From NCBI GenBank assembly GCA_041441455.1, contig JASDTB010000059.1, positions 1 through 64,000 on the forward strand: a DNA stretch of 64,000 nt, given 5' to 3'. Below are positions 25,236 to 33,230 of the stretch, one piece after another. A program made the translations under genes and the position numbers. Every line of letters begins with the position of its first letter. Positions within the stretch are counted from its first letter, which is position 1. The DNA is from JAFIHK01 sp041441455 (GTDB lineage: Bacteria > Bacteroidota > Bacteroidia > Bacteroidales > UBA932). Under the pieces are notes generated by a model. The model searched no databases. It had not been told where the DNA came from and worked only from the letters and a program-made list of their open reading frames with translations.

Positions 25236-26324
25236 TTAGGCAACTACTGATACGCAAGTGTTTGCATTTCCAATATCAATACCAATATAGTCGGCATCTT
25301 CGCTGTCCAAGCTACGATAAGATGAAAAACTCTCTTTTTCGTCCTCTTGATTTGTTGCATTTTGCTTAGAGTAGATTGCATAACCAACTGATGCGCATTT
25401 CTCAGGTTCTCTACAAACAGTTACAGATGCTATATCACCAAACTCTTGGTTGAAAAGATTGATAAGATCGGCATGATACGCACCACCACCCACTAGAGTT
25501 ATTTTTTGACATTGCTCAAAATCCTCATCAGTAATGTAACGTTTGATGATAGGAGAGATTACGTTTGTGTAATAAAGTTGAAGAGCTTTACGCTTTTCAG
25601 GAGCAAAATCTTTTTTCTTTCTGTCGATGTAAATAAATCCTTTGGTAAAGATTTGGTCAACCTGATGCTCAGTTTTTAGTCTAAGATATGCGTTTTTATT
25701 CAACTCTTGAGTGAATAGATTAATTGCATAACTCATTCCATGAGTGCTGAATAGCGTTCTGTTCATTAGACCATCAGGGGTACTCACTGCTCCTTCACAC
25801 GTGCCGTAACCCAAGCTTATGATAACATAATTACCATCAATTGGGTTTTCTCCTTTTCTGATAGCGATATCACAGCCCATAACTTCAGGTAAAACATGAA
25901 CTTTAGCAATAGAGATAACTTTTTGCTCAGTCTTCATGTCGCCTGTCTCTTCTGCCTTGTAGTATGTGATAATCTTCTCATCTTGGAAGAACTCGGCAGC
26001 ATTATCGCGATTCATTTGATAAGTAGCAAATGGAAATCCTGTAGTGATATGCATCTTAGTTAACTTGCCATTACGAGTGTTTTTTTGACACATGTTACTT
26101 GCAAGCACAAGAGCAGAACTGCTGATAAGCTTGTAGTCAGTATCCTCTGGTGAGGCATTGATTGATTTGTGAGGTGACACACCTTCGTTCATTGCTTGAA
26201 GACCAACCATGTAATCCATGCTGTCTAGCTTGATCTTCGAAAATCCCAGAATGGGATCATTGTTTGTACAAAATTCCCTGAGCGTAGCTTCATACACGCT
26301 CGGGAAAGATAATGTTTTAACCAT
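25236..26324 (-). CDS. Actin-like ATPase (ParM/Ta0583-like) with circularly permuted motif order
   Basis: The 362-aa protein carries the motifs of an actin-fold ATPase in rotated order. It begins with MVKTLSFPSVYEAT, the segment that normally follows the phosphate-1 hairpin. It continues with a phosphate-2-like VIISLGYGTCEGAV (167-180), the adenosine motif ITLVGGGAYHADLI (275-288) and a connect-2-like segment with ASVGYAIY (311-318). After an acidic linker (319-344) it ends with YIGIDIGNANTCVSVV, a textbook phosphate-1 motif, at 346-361. Joining the C terminus to the N terminus restores the usual ParM/Ta0583 order. The usual phosphate-2 Asp appears to be Ser170. A -7 box 23 bases upstream leaves no room for a missing N terminus. 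The filament role is unknown. Confidence 0.8.
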   Translation of the reverse strand: MVKTLSFPSVYEATLREFCTNNDPILGFSKIKLDSMDYMVGLQAMNEGVSPHKSINASPEDTDYKLISSSALVLASNMCQKNTRNGKLTKMHITTGFPFATYQMNRDNAAEFFQDEKIITYYKAEETGDMKTEQKVISIAKVHVLPEVMGCDIAIRKGENPIDGNYVIISLGYGTCEGAVSTPDGLMNRTLFSTHGMSYAINLFTQELNKNAYLRLKTEHQVDQIFTKGFIYIDRKKKDFAPEKRKALQLYYTNVISPIIKRYITDEDFEQCQKITLVGGGAYHADLINLFNQEFGDIASVTVCREPEKCASVGYAIYSKQNATNQEDEKESFSSYRSLDSEDADYIGIDIGNANTCVSVVA

Positions 26325-26346
26325 AGCCTTGTGTTAAATGTTCGCT

Positions 26347-26375
26347 CAAATTTACGAAAAAAAATGAGAAACAAA
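26347..26375 (-). promoter_or_regulatory. Promoter of the actin-like gene
   Basis: On the minus strand TAAATTTG (26347-26354) is preceded, after 17 bases, by TTTG (26372-26375). The transcript would start only about 15-18 bases before the ATG. Confidence 0.6.
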
Positions 26376-26379
26376 GCTA

Positions 26380-27327
26380 TTAAATTGTTTTTTTGATTTT
26401 ATAGATATTTCGTTCTGTGCTATTTCGGGAGATTAATTCACCAATAAATCCCGATAAAAAGAGTTGCATCCCAATAATTAGCGCAGTGAGTGAAACATAG
26501 AACAATGGCTGTTCTGTTACAGGTCTGTATATAAGTCCTTGAGCCTGAATAATAATTTTTTGAATAATTAGATAACCTGCAGTACCGGCACCAATTAAAA
26601 ATGTAAAAATTCCAATTAACCCAAAAAAGTGCATTGGCTTTTTACCAAAGCGCGATAAAAACCATAAAGAAAGTAAATCTAAAAAACCATTTACAAAACG
26701 ATTCATTCCAAACTTGCTCTTCCCAAATTTTCGAGCTTGGTGTTTTACAACCTTCTCTCCAATTTTGCTGAATCCGGCATTCTTTGCCAAATATGGAATA
26801 TAGCGGTGCATCTCTCCATAGACCTCTATGTTTTTAACAACCTCTTTGCGATACGCTTTCAAGCCACAGTTCATGTCGTGAAGCTTCAAACCCGTAACTT
26901 TTCGCGCAGTCAAATTGTAAATTTTCGAAGGAATATTCTTGGAGATCTTACCATCGAACCTCTTCTTTTTCCATCCAGAAACTAAATCTAAACCATCCTC
27001 TTTGATCATCCTAATCATCTCAGGAATCTCTTCTGGATTGTCTTGAAGATCGGCATCCATCGTTACAACAATTTCGCCCTCTGCGGCATCAAACCCGCAG
27101 AACAGAGCTGCGGATTTGCCGTAGTTTCTTCTAAAACTGATACCTCTAAGTGGATACTTAATTGCCAACTCTTCAACTATTTTCCATGAAGAATCCGAAC
27201 TTCCATCATCAACCATTACAACCTCGTATTTGATTCCAAGAGGAGTAATTGTTCTATCTATCCATTCAACCAACTCCCTGAGAGACTCCTCTTCGTTATA
27301 GAGCGCAATTACAATTGAAAGATCCAT
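26380..27327 (-). CDS. GT2 glycosyltransferase with C-terminal membrane anchor (GtrB/DPM1-like)
   Basis: This type transfers a sugar from a nucleotide sugar to polyprenyl phosphate at the inner face of the cytoplasmic membrane, supplying lipid-linked sugars for envelope decoration. The 315-aa protein has the GT-A start SIVIALYNEEESL, VDDGSSDSSW, the metal-binding DAD in TMDADLQDNP (near residue 92) and the acceptor-loop NCGLKAYRKEV. Two hydrophobic segments follow, near 235-260 and 280-305. The substrate sugar cannot be read from sequence. It lies 59 bases downstream of the DUF4199 gene on the same strand, a pairing I recall as frequent in Bacteroidota. Confidence 0.92.
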   Translation of the reverse strand: MDLSIVIALYNEEESLRELVEWIDRTITPLGIKYEVVMVDDGSSDSSWKIVEELAIKYPLRGISFRRNYGKSAALFCGFDAAEGEIVVTMDADLQDNPEEIPEMIRMIKEDGLDLVSGWKKKRFDGKISKNIPSKIYNLTARKVTGLKLHDMNCGLKAYRKEVVKNIEVYGEMHRYIPYLAKNAGFSKIGEKVVKHQARKFGKSKFGMNRFVNGFLDLLSLWFLSRFGKKPMHFFGLIGIFTFLIGAGTAGYLIIQKIIIQAQGLIYRPVTEQPLFYVSLTALIIGMQLFLSGFIGELISRNSTERNIYKIKKTI

Positions 27328-27386
27328 TTTGAGTAATCTGTTAAATTATAGTTATTGAATTTCGTCAATTAATAAATTGAATCTTG

Positions 27387-27923
27387 TTAGATACTTTGAT
27401 TTTGATCATTGTTCTCTTGATTCTCATTACCGAAGAAAAAGGTCTCTTTCTTCGTATAATTAGCGATTATAGCTGAGAAAATCAAACCTAATATTGTGTA
27501 ATAAAATAAAGTCACAATGAAAGTGATATGTGGTATGTAAGGCATTACCGCTTCGTAGTTAGATGTGTCTCCACCAGACGATTGCAAACTCTCAATAACT
27601 TGTTCCATTTGAGCATTCATTGTTTCAGGAAATAAAAGAGCAAGGTGAAGGAAAAAGTAACATGCGCAAATAATTGCTGAAAAGAAAGATACAAGTACAC
27701 CATAACTTAAACCATCTCCATAACGGAAGTTCTCTTTTGGTTTACTGAACTCTCTTATAAAGTAATAAAGTAACCAAACTGTGGCAACTAATTTTACAAT
27801 CCAAAGGATGATACTTATAGCCACACCTGGTTCAATAACTGTAGTAATCAAAGTAGATAAAATCGTAACCAGAGCAAGCAAAAGTCCATTAAATGCAGCC
27901 GAGCTAAGTTTGTTTGTTTCCAT
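27387..27923 (-). CDS. DUF4199 membrane protein
   Basis: The 178-aa integral membrane protein has four hydrophobic segments (about residues 10-32, 38-57, 72-96 and 130-155). It carries the family's REFSKPKENFRYGDGLSYG motif between segments two and three and a hydrophilic, Asn/Gln-rich C terminus. The function of the family is unknown. It precedes the GT2 gene on the same strand and may act with it in polyprenyl-linked sugar transfer; that is inference from neighbourhood. No clear -7 element was found in the 173-base divergent gap to thrS on its strand. Confidence 0.88.
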   Translation of the reverse strand: METNKLSSAAFNGLLLALVTILSTLITTVIEPGVAISIILWIVKLVATVWLLYYFIREFSKPKENFRYGDGLSYGVLVSFFSAIICACYFFLHLALLFPETMNAQMEQVIESLQSSGGDTSNYEAVMPYIPHITFIVTLFYYTILGLIFSAIIANYTKKETFFFGNENQENNDQNQSI

Positions 27924-28064
27924 ATTTGTTAGGTTTTAGGTTTGTATTTGAATAGAAATAATGCGTAAGTACTTAATATAAAGCAATATTAAAGTAAAAA
28001 AACCAAATCAAAAATAGTAATAAATCTACATTAACCAAAATTAAGAGAAATTTAAAAAAATCAT

Positions 28065-28072
28065 TACCTTTG
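28065..28072 (+). promoter_or_regulatory. -7 promoter element (TACCTTTG) for thrS and the downstream translation genes
   Basis: TACCTTTG fits TAnnTTTG and lies 24 bases before the thrS ATG. The short leader leaves no room for a T-box or attenuator. Confidence 0.55.
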
Positions 28073-28096
28073 CGTGATTATCAAAGCGTATAAAAT

Positions 28097-30031
28097 ATGA
28101 TTAACATTACATTTCCGGACGGAGGGGTTCGTACCTACAACGAAGGCGTTACAGCGTACGAGATAGCGCAGAGCATAAGCCCGAGACTTGCTGCAGATGT
28201 TTTAGCAGCAACAGTTAATTCAACAATATATGAACTCAATAGACCAATATATACGGACTCTACGATCAGACTACACAAATGGGATGATATAGAGGCTAAA
28301 AGCACTTTTTGGCACTCATCTTCTCACTTAATGGCGTCGGCTCTCGAAGCTCTATATCCAGGAATTAAATTTGGTATCGGACCTGCTATCGAAACAGGTT
28401 TTTACTATGATGTTGATCTTAATGGAAAGACGATCACTGAGGCTGATTTAGCTGCTATTGAAAATAAAATGCTTGAGCTTGCAAGAGAGAAGCAGTCGTT
28501 TGTTAGAAAAGAGGTTAGCAAAGAAGAGGCACTTAAGACATATTCTCAAAAGGGAGACGAATATAAGTGTGAACTTATTGGTGATCTTCAAGATGGAACA
28601 ATTACCTTCTATACAAATGGCGCTTTTACCGACCTTTGCCGTGGCCCTCACTTGATGGACACCTCTGTAATCAAAGCGGTAAAACTAACCTCAATAGCTG
28701 GTGCATATTGGAGAGGCGATGAAAAGAATAAAATGTTGACACGTATTTATGGTGTTACATTCCCTCAAAAGAAGATGCTTGATGAGTATCTAGTGATGAT
28801 GGAAGAGGCAAAAAAACGTGACCATAGAAAAGTTGGCAAAGAGTTAGAATTATTCGCATTTTCACAAAGAGTAGGACAGGGCCTTCCGCTTTGGCTTCCA
28901 AAAGGTGCAATGTTGAGAGAGCGTCTGGAGAACTTCTTGAAAGCAGTTCAAAAGAAGCACGGATATCTTCCAGTAATTACTCCGCACATTGGACAGAAAG
29001 AGCTATATGTTACATCTGGCCACTATGCAAAATATGGTAAAGATTCATTCCAGCCAATCCATACACCACAAGAGGGAGAAGAGTTCTTGTTGAAACCTAT
29101 GAACTGTCCTCACCACTGTGAAATTTACAAAACAAAACCACGTTCATATAAAGATATGCCATTACGCTTAGCTGAGTTCGGTACTGTATACCGCTATGAG
29201 CAAAGTGGAGAGCTTCATGGTTTGACAAGGGTTCGCGGATTTACTCAAGACGACGCACATATCTTCTGCCGTCCTGACCAGCTTAAAGAGGAGTTCTGTA
29301 AAGTGATTGATATCGTTTTGTATATTTTCAAAACACTAGATTTCAAAGACTATACAGCTCAAGTATCCCTAAGAGATCCTAATAATACCGAAAAGTATAT
29401 TGGAACAGATGAGAATTGGGAGAAAGCAGAGAGTGCAATTATCGAGGCTGCAGCGGAAAAGGGTCTTAAGACTGTTGTTGAGACAGGCGAAGCTGCATTC
29501 TATGGACCTAAATTAGACTTCATGGTTCGTGATGCTATCGGAAGAAAGTGGCAACTTGGAACAATTCAAGTTGACTATAATCTACCTGAGAGATTCGAGC
29601 TTGAATATGTTGGTGCAGATGATAAAAAACACCGTCCTGTAATGATTCATAGAGCTCCATTCGGATCAATGGAGAGATTCGTTGCTGTGCTTATCGAGCA
29701 CACTGGAGGTAGGTTCCCATTATGGCTTGCGCCAGAACAAGTGGTGATTCTTCCAGTAAGTGAGAAATACAACGATTATGCAAAAAAAGTTGGTGATTTG
29801 CTGAATAATTACGATATTCGCGCTCTAATTGACGACCGCAACGAGACTATCGGCAAGAAAATCAGGGAGAACGAGTTGAAAAGAATACCGTTCCTTTTGA
29901 TTGTTGGCGAAAAGGAGGCGGCGTCTGATGTCGTTTCTGTACGTAGACAAGGAGATGGCGACAAAGGACAGATGTCAATTGAAGAGTTTGCAAAATTGCT
30001 TACAGACGAAGTTAAAGAACAAATAAAATAA
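28097..30031 (+). CDS. thrS: Threonyl-tRNA synthetase
   Basis: ThrS charges tRNA-Thr and edits mischarged Ser. The 644-aa protein has the N-terminal TGS domain (residues 1-62) and an editing domain with HSSSHLMASALEALYPG. The class II catalytic core includes the zinc-site Cys in MNCPHHCEIY, FGTVYRYEQSGELHGLTRVRGF and motif 3 HRAPFGSMERF. The C-terminal anticodon-binding domain is also complete. It heads the thrS-infC-rpmI-rplT cluster, a conserved order in many bacteria, and shares its strand and short gaps with lepB. Confidence 0.98.
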   Translation: MINITFPDGGVRTYNEGVTAYEIAQSISPRLAADVLAATVNSTIYELNRPIYTDSTIRLHKWDDIEAKSTFWHSSSHLMASALEALYPGIKFGIGPAIETGFYYDVDLNGKTITEADLAAIENKMLELAREKQSFVRKEVSKEEALKTYSQKGDEYKCELIGDLQDGTITFYTNGAFTDLCRGPHLMDTSVIKAVKLTSIAGAYWRGDEKNKMLTRIYGVTFPQKKMLDEYLVMMEEAKKRDHRKVGKELELFAFSQRVGQGLPLWLPKGAMLRERLENFLKAVQKKHGYLPVITPHIGQKELYVTSGHYAKYGKDSFQPIHTPQEGEEFLLKPMNCPHHCEIYKTKPRSYKDMPLRLAEFGTVYRYEQSGELHGLTRVRGFTQDDAHIFCRPDQLKEEFCKVIDIVLYIFKTLDFKDYTAQVSLRDPNNTEKYIGTDENWEKAESAIIEAAAEKGLKTVVETGEAAFYGPKLDFMVRDAIGRKWQLGTIQVDYNLPERFELEYVGADDKKHRPVMIHRAPFGSMERFVAVLIEHTGGRFPLWLAPEQVVILPVSEKYNDYAKKVGDLLNNYDIRALIDDRNETIGKKIRENELKRIPFLLIVGEKEAASDVVSVRRQGDGDKGQMSIEEFAKLLTDEVKEQIK

Positions 30032-30052
30032 AGATTTAATAATTAAATAATT

Positions 30053-30058
30053 AGGAGG
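30053..30058 (+). promoter_or_regulatory. Strong Shine-Dalgarno (AGGAGG) that decides the infC start
   Basis: AGGAGG lies 8 bases before an in-frame ATC codon at 30067. Shine-Dalgarno sequences are otherwise hard to find in this window. The ATG at 30136 has none in front of it. An in-frame TAG at 30052-30054 limits the frame upstream. Confidence 0.7.
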
Positions 30059-30066
30059 ATTTACTT

Positions 30067-30687
30067 ATCGCTACAAATTTCACACCTCGTCCCGGTATTA
30101 TTAATAGACCCAAGACGAATGATTCATCAAAACCTATGAATGGGCACAATCAGTCCGGTTCTAGATCGAAGGCTGACGATGGTCCAAGAATGAACCGAGA
30201 GATTTCTGCACCCAGAGTAAGGGTTGTCGGTGATAACATCACCAGTCCGGGTGTTTATTCTTTGTCCGAAGCTCTAAGGATGGCAGAGGAGTTGGAACTT
30301 GATTTAGTAGAGATTTCGCCAAATGTAGACCCGCCTGTTTGTAAGATTATTGATTATCAAAAATATGTCTACCAACAAAAGAAGAAGGCAAAGGAGATGA
30401 AAGCCAATGCCAGTAAGGTAGTCATAAAAGAGATTAGATTCGGTCCTAATACCGATGAACATGACTTCCAGTTTAAACTCAAACACGCACAGAGTTTTTT
30501 GGAAGAGGGATTTAAAGTTAAATCTTTCGTGTTCTTCAAAGGACGTTCAATTCTATTCTCGGAGCAAGGAGAGAAGCTACTTCTCAGATTTGCATTAGAA
30601 CTCGACGAGTATGGCAAAGCAGAGCAGATGCCAAAACTAGAGGGAAAGAGGATGATAATGATGATTACTCCAGTAAAGAAAAAATAA
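30067..30687 (+). CDS. infC: Translation initiation factor IF-3 (probable AUC start)
   Basis: IF-3 binds the 30S subunit, blocks premature joining of 50S and rejects non-canonical start codons. The N domain (APRVRVVGDNITSPGVYSLSEALRMAEELELDLVEISPN) and C domain (EIRFGPNTDEHDFQFKLKHAQSFLEEG) are complete. The first in-frame ATG (30136) lacks a ribosome site. An in-frame ATC at 30067, 8 bases after AGGAGG, adds 23 residues (ATNFTPRPGIINRPKTNDSS...) and gives 206 aa. E. coli infC starts with AUU, so that IF-3 represses its own translation; AUC here would allow the same control. The gene lies 35 bases after thrS. Confidence 0.93.
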   Translation: MATNFTPRPGIINRPKTNDSSKPMNGHNQSGSRSKADDGPRMNREISAPRVRVVGDNITSPGVYSLSEALRMAEELELDLVEISPNVDPPVCKIIDYQKYVYQQKKKAKEMKANASKVVIKEIRFGPNTDEHDFQFKLKHAQSFLEEGFKVKSFVFFKGRSILFSEQGEKLLLRFALELDEYGKAEQMPKLEGKRMIMMITPVKKK

Positions 30688-30712
30688 TTTTAACTAACTT
30701 AAAATAATTGCG

Positions 30713-30907
30713 ATGCCCAAATTGAAAACCAACTCCGGTGCCAAAAAGAGATTTCAACTTACCGGATCGGGAAAAGTGAAAAGAAAGCATGCTTTCAAAA
30801 GTCACATTCTGACTAAAAAAACTATTAAGCAAAAAAGAAACCTAACTTATTCAGCTTTGGTTTCTAATGCAGATGAAAAGAGAATTAAAGCTCTTTTAAT
30901 CGCTTAA
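30713..30907 (+). CDS. rpmI: 50S ribosomal protein L35
   Basis: The 64-aa basic protein begins MPKLKTNSGAKKRFQLTGSG and has the lysine-rich KRKHAFKSHILTKKT core typical of bL35. It lies between infC and rplT in the standard order. No Shine-Dalgarno sequence is seen. Confidence 0.97.
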   Translation: MPKLKTNSGAKKRFQLTGSGKVKRKHAFKSHILTKKTIKQKRNLTYSALVSNADEKRIKALLIA

Positions 30908-30923
30908 TCTAATTATTAACCTG

Positions 30924-30968
30924 AGTGTTCAGCAGAAAAGTTTCTCATAAAGGGAGAGCGCTGACATT
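30924..30968 (+). promoter_or_regulatory. Possible L20 leader hairpin upstream of rplT
   Basis: AGTGTTCAGC (30924-30933) pairs with GCTGACATT (30960-30968) with one bulged T and one wobble pair. The loop is purine-rich. It ends 19 bases before the rplT ATG in an otherwise unexplained 80-base spacer. L20 represses its own operon through leader RNA structures in other bacteria; assignment here is inference. Confidence 0.4.
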
Positions 30969-30987
30969 CGCAAAACATTTTTAAAAA

Positions 30988-31332
30988 ATGCCAAGATCAG
31001 TCAACGCGGTGGCATCCAGAGCGCGCCGCAAAAAAATTCTCAAACTGACCCGCGGTAACTTCCTAGCCCGCGCTAATGTTTGGACGGTAGCAAAGAATAC
31101 CTACGAAAAAGGTCTTACTTATGCTTATCGTGACCGCAAAACCAAAAAACGTCACTTCAGAGCTCTATGGATTCAGAGAATTAACGCTGCTGCAAGACAG
31201 CACGGAATGAACTATTCTCAATTCATCGGCAAACTAGCTAAGAACAATGTTGGTCTTAACCGTAAAGTTCTTGCAGATTTAGCTATGAACAATCCACAAG
31301 CATTTGAGGCTGTTATAAATTCTGTAAAATAG
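30988..31332 (+). CDS. rplT: 50S ribosomal protein L20
   Basis: The 114-aa basic protein begins MPRSVNAVASRARRKKILKL. It has KGLTYAYRDRKTKKRHFRALWIQRINAAARQHGMNYSQF, the rRNA-binding core of bL20. It assembles early onto 23S rRNA and in other bacteria also represses its operon. The stop codon is followed after 4 bases by lepB. Confidence 0.98.
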   Translation: MPRSVNAVASRARRKKILKLTRGNFLARANVWTVAKNTYEKGLTYAYRDRKTKKRHFRALWIQRINAAARQHGMNYSQFIGKLAKNNVGLNRKVLADLAMNNPQAFEAVINSVK

Positions 31333-31336
31333 ACAA

Positions 31337-32689
31337 ATGTCGAAAATCGTCAATATAATAGGCAATAAGTGGTTCAGATTTTCCATCTGGGCTGCACTTT
31401 ATTTGCTTTGGGTTATATGGTTCGGAAACTACTGGTTCCTATTAGGTCTTGGTATTATTTTCGATCTATACATAACAAAGAAGGTAAAGTGGGCTTTTTG
31501 GAAAAAACGCTACAAAGAGGGCGAAAAGAGAAATGCATGGCTAGATTGGCTAGATGCAGTAATCTTTGCTCTAATTGCTTCGACCTTCATTAAAGCATTC
31601 TTCTTTGAAGCTTATATGATTCCGACCTCTTCTATGGAGAGATCGTTAATGGTAGGAGACTACTTATTTGTGAGCAAGTTCAAGTACGGACCTAGAGTTT
31701 CTCAGACTCCGATTGCTTTTCCACTAGTTCACAATACTCTGCCTATTTCGGGAGGAGAGTCCTATTTAACTTGGATTCAAAATCCTTATAGACGATTAGC
31801 CGGTTTGTCGAAGGTTAAAAACGACGATATTGTTGTATTTTCATTCCCTCATGGTGATACTGTCCTTAAGTCAGAACCAGGAGCAGACTATTACACATAT
31901 GTAAGACTCTACGGAAGAGATTATACAATCAATAATTATGGTCCGATTATCGTTCGTCCTGTTGACCGAATGGACAACTATGTAAAGAGATGTGTGGCAA
32001 TTGCTGGTGATTCACTATCTATAGTAAACGGAAAGGTTTATGTAAATGGTGTCGCTCAAAAGAATCTTCCAGGAATTCAAAACACCTATACAATCTTTAC
32101 AAATGGGACAGAAATTAATCCAATTTTGATAGAAGAGATGGGTTTGAATCCAGAAGAGATGATATATGATAAATCTTTACCTGGTTACACTTTCTTCCCT
32201 CTTAATGAGACCGAAGTCGATAAGATCAAGGCACTTGGTAATGTTGTTGAAGTTCGCCAGAACATCGACAGTTATCCACCAGATATGCCAGACTCGCCTT
32301 TGACAATATTTCCTTTTTCGGAGAATTACAAATGGACCAAGGATAATTATGGCCCAATATGGATTCCGTCTGCTGGTGCGACAATTAAGTTAGATGTAAA
32401 CAACCTTCCTCTTTACTCTAGGATTATCTCTTCATACGAAAAGAATAAATTAGAGGTCAAAGATTCGGTGATATACATCAATGGAGCACCTACAGAAAGC
32501 TACACATTCAAGATGGACTACTATTTCATGATTGGCGATAACAGACATAACTCTCTTGACTCACGTTATTGGGGTTTTGTTCCTGAATCGCACATTGTGG
32601 GAACTCCTTCGGTAATCTGGTTCTCCAAGAATCAATTTAAGTCTTTCCCTAAAAACATAAGGTGGAAGAGGATATTTAAATTTGTGTAA
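31337..32689 (+). CDS. lepB: Signal peptidase I
   Basis: LepB cleaves signal peptides from exported proteins on the periplasmic side of the inner membrane. The 450-aa protein has N-terminal hydrophobic segments (about residues 12-45 and 70-92), the nucleophile region YMIPTSSMERSL with Ser99, the general-base region NYVKRCVAIAGDSL with Lys217, and the late box GDNRHNSLDSRYWGFVPESHIVG. A long insert between the Lys region and the GDN box (about 240-390) is typical of the large Bacteroidota enzymes. It follows rplT after 4 bases and probably shares its transcript. Confidence 0.95.
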   Translation: MSKIVNIIGNKWFRFSIWAALYLLWVIWFGNYWFLLGLGIIFDLYITKKVKWAFWKKRYKEGEKRNAWLDWLDAVIFALIASTFIKAFFFEAYMIPTSSMERSLMVGDYLFVSKFKYGPRVSQTPIAFPLVHNTLPISGGESYLTWIQNPYRRLAGLSKVKNDDIVVFSFPHGDTVLKSEPGADYYTYVRLYGRDYTINNYGPIIVRPVDRMDNYVKRCVAIAGDSLSIVNGKVYVNGVAQKNLPGIQNTYTIFTNGTEINPILIEEMGLNPEEMIYDKSLPGYTFFPLNETEVDKIKALGNVVEVRQNIDSYPPDMPDSPLTIFPFSENYKWTKDNYGPIWIPSAGATIKLDVNNLPLYSRIISSYEKNKLEVKDSVIYINGAPTESYTFKMDYYFMIGDNRHNSLDSRYWGFVPESHIVGTPSVIWFSKNQFKSFPKNIRWKRIFKFV

Positions 32690-32692
32690 ATA

Positions 32693-32724
32693 TTTGGAAT
32701 TTTTAAATAAATTACGCATATTTG
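32693..32724 (+). promoter_or_regulatory. Probable promoter of the rpmB-rpmG-DUF4295 operon
   Basis: TTTG (32693-32696), a 20-base spacer and CATATTTG (32717-32724, one mismatch to TAnnTTTG) lie 51 bases before rpmB. A small CCCT/AGGG hairpin follows within the leader. Confidence 0.55.
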
Positions 32725-32775
32725 CAGCCCTTAAAAGGGTACTTGTAAGATAATAATTAATATAGGCAATATAAA

Positions 32776-33018
32776 ATGGCACGTGTTTGTCAAATAACAG
32801 GTAAAAAAAGGTTGATCGGGAACAACGTTTCTCACTCAAAGCGCCGTACTAAGAGAGAGTTTGCTCCAAACCTTCAGACTAAGAAATTTTGGCTAGAAGA
32901 AGAGCAAAGATTTGTAACTCTGAAAGTTTCTGCAGCAGGTATCAGAAACATAAACAAAAATGGTTTGAGTGCTTCTATCAAAGCTGCTCAAGCTAAAGGT
33001 TTAATCAACGTAGTATAA
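32776..33018 (+). CDS. rpmB: 50S ribosomal protein L28
   Basis: The 80-aa protein begins MARVCQITGKKRLIGNNVSHS and continues with KRRTKREFAPNLQTKKFWLEE, the bL28 signature. It is the first gene of a three-gene operon with rpmG and a DUF4295 gene. No zinc-binding cysteine pairs are seen. Confidence 0.97.
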   Translation: MARVCQITGKKRLIGNNVSHSKRRTKREFAPNLQTKKFWLEEEQRFVTLKVSAAGIRNINKNGLSASIKAAQAKGLINVV

Positions 33019-33028
33019 TTCGAAATAT

Positions 33029-33211
33029 ATGGCAAAGAAAGGTAATAGAGTTCAGGTTATACTAGAGTGTACCGAACAAAGAGAGAGCGGTATACCGGGA
33101 ATCTCAAGGTATATCACTACAAAAAATAAGAAGAATACGACTCAAAGACTTGAGCGTAAAAAATATAATCCATATTTGAAGAAGGTAACTCTTCATCGCG
33201 AGATTAAATAG
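33029..33211 (+). CDS. rpmG: 50S ribosomal protein L33
   Basis: The 60-aa protein contains RVQVILECTEQRESGIPGIS and YITTKNKKNTTQRLERKKYNPYLKK, typical of bL33 of the zinc-free type because the CxxC pairs are absent. It lies 10 bases after rpmB. Confidence 0.97.
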   Translation: MAKKGNRVQVILECTEQRESGIPGISRYITTKNKKNTTQRLERKKYNPYLKKVTLHREIK

Positions 33212-33230
33212 TTAAAACAGTTATTATACT

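Noticed and set aside
28012..28096. T-box or attenuator controlling thrS
   Set aside because: The distance from the -7 element to the ATG is only 24 bases, too short for such a leader.
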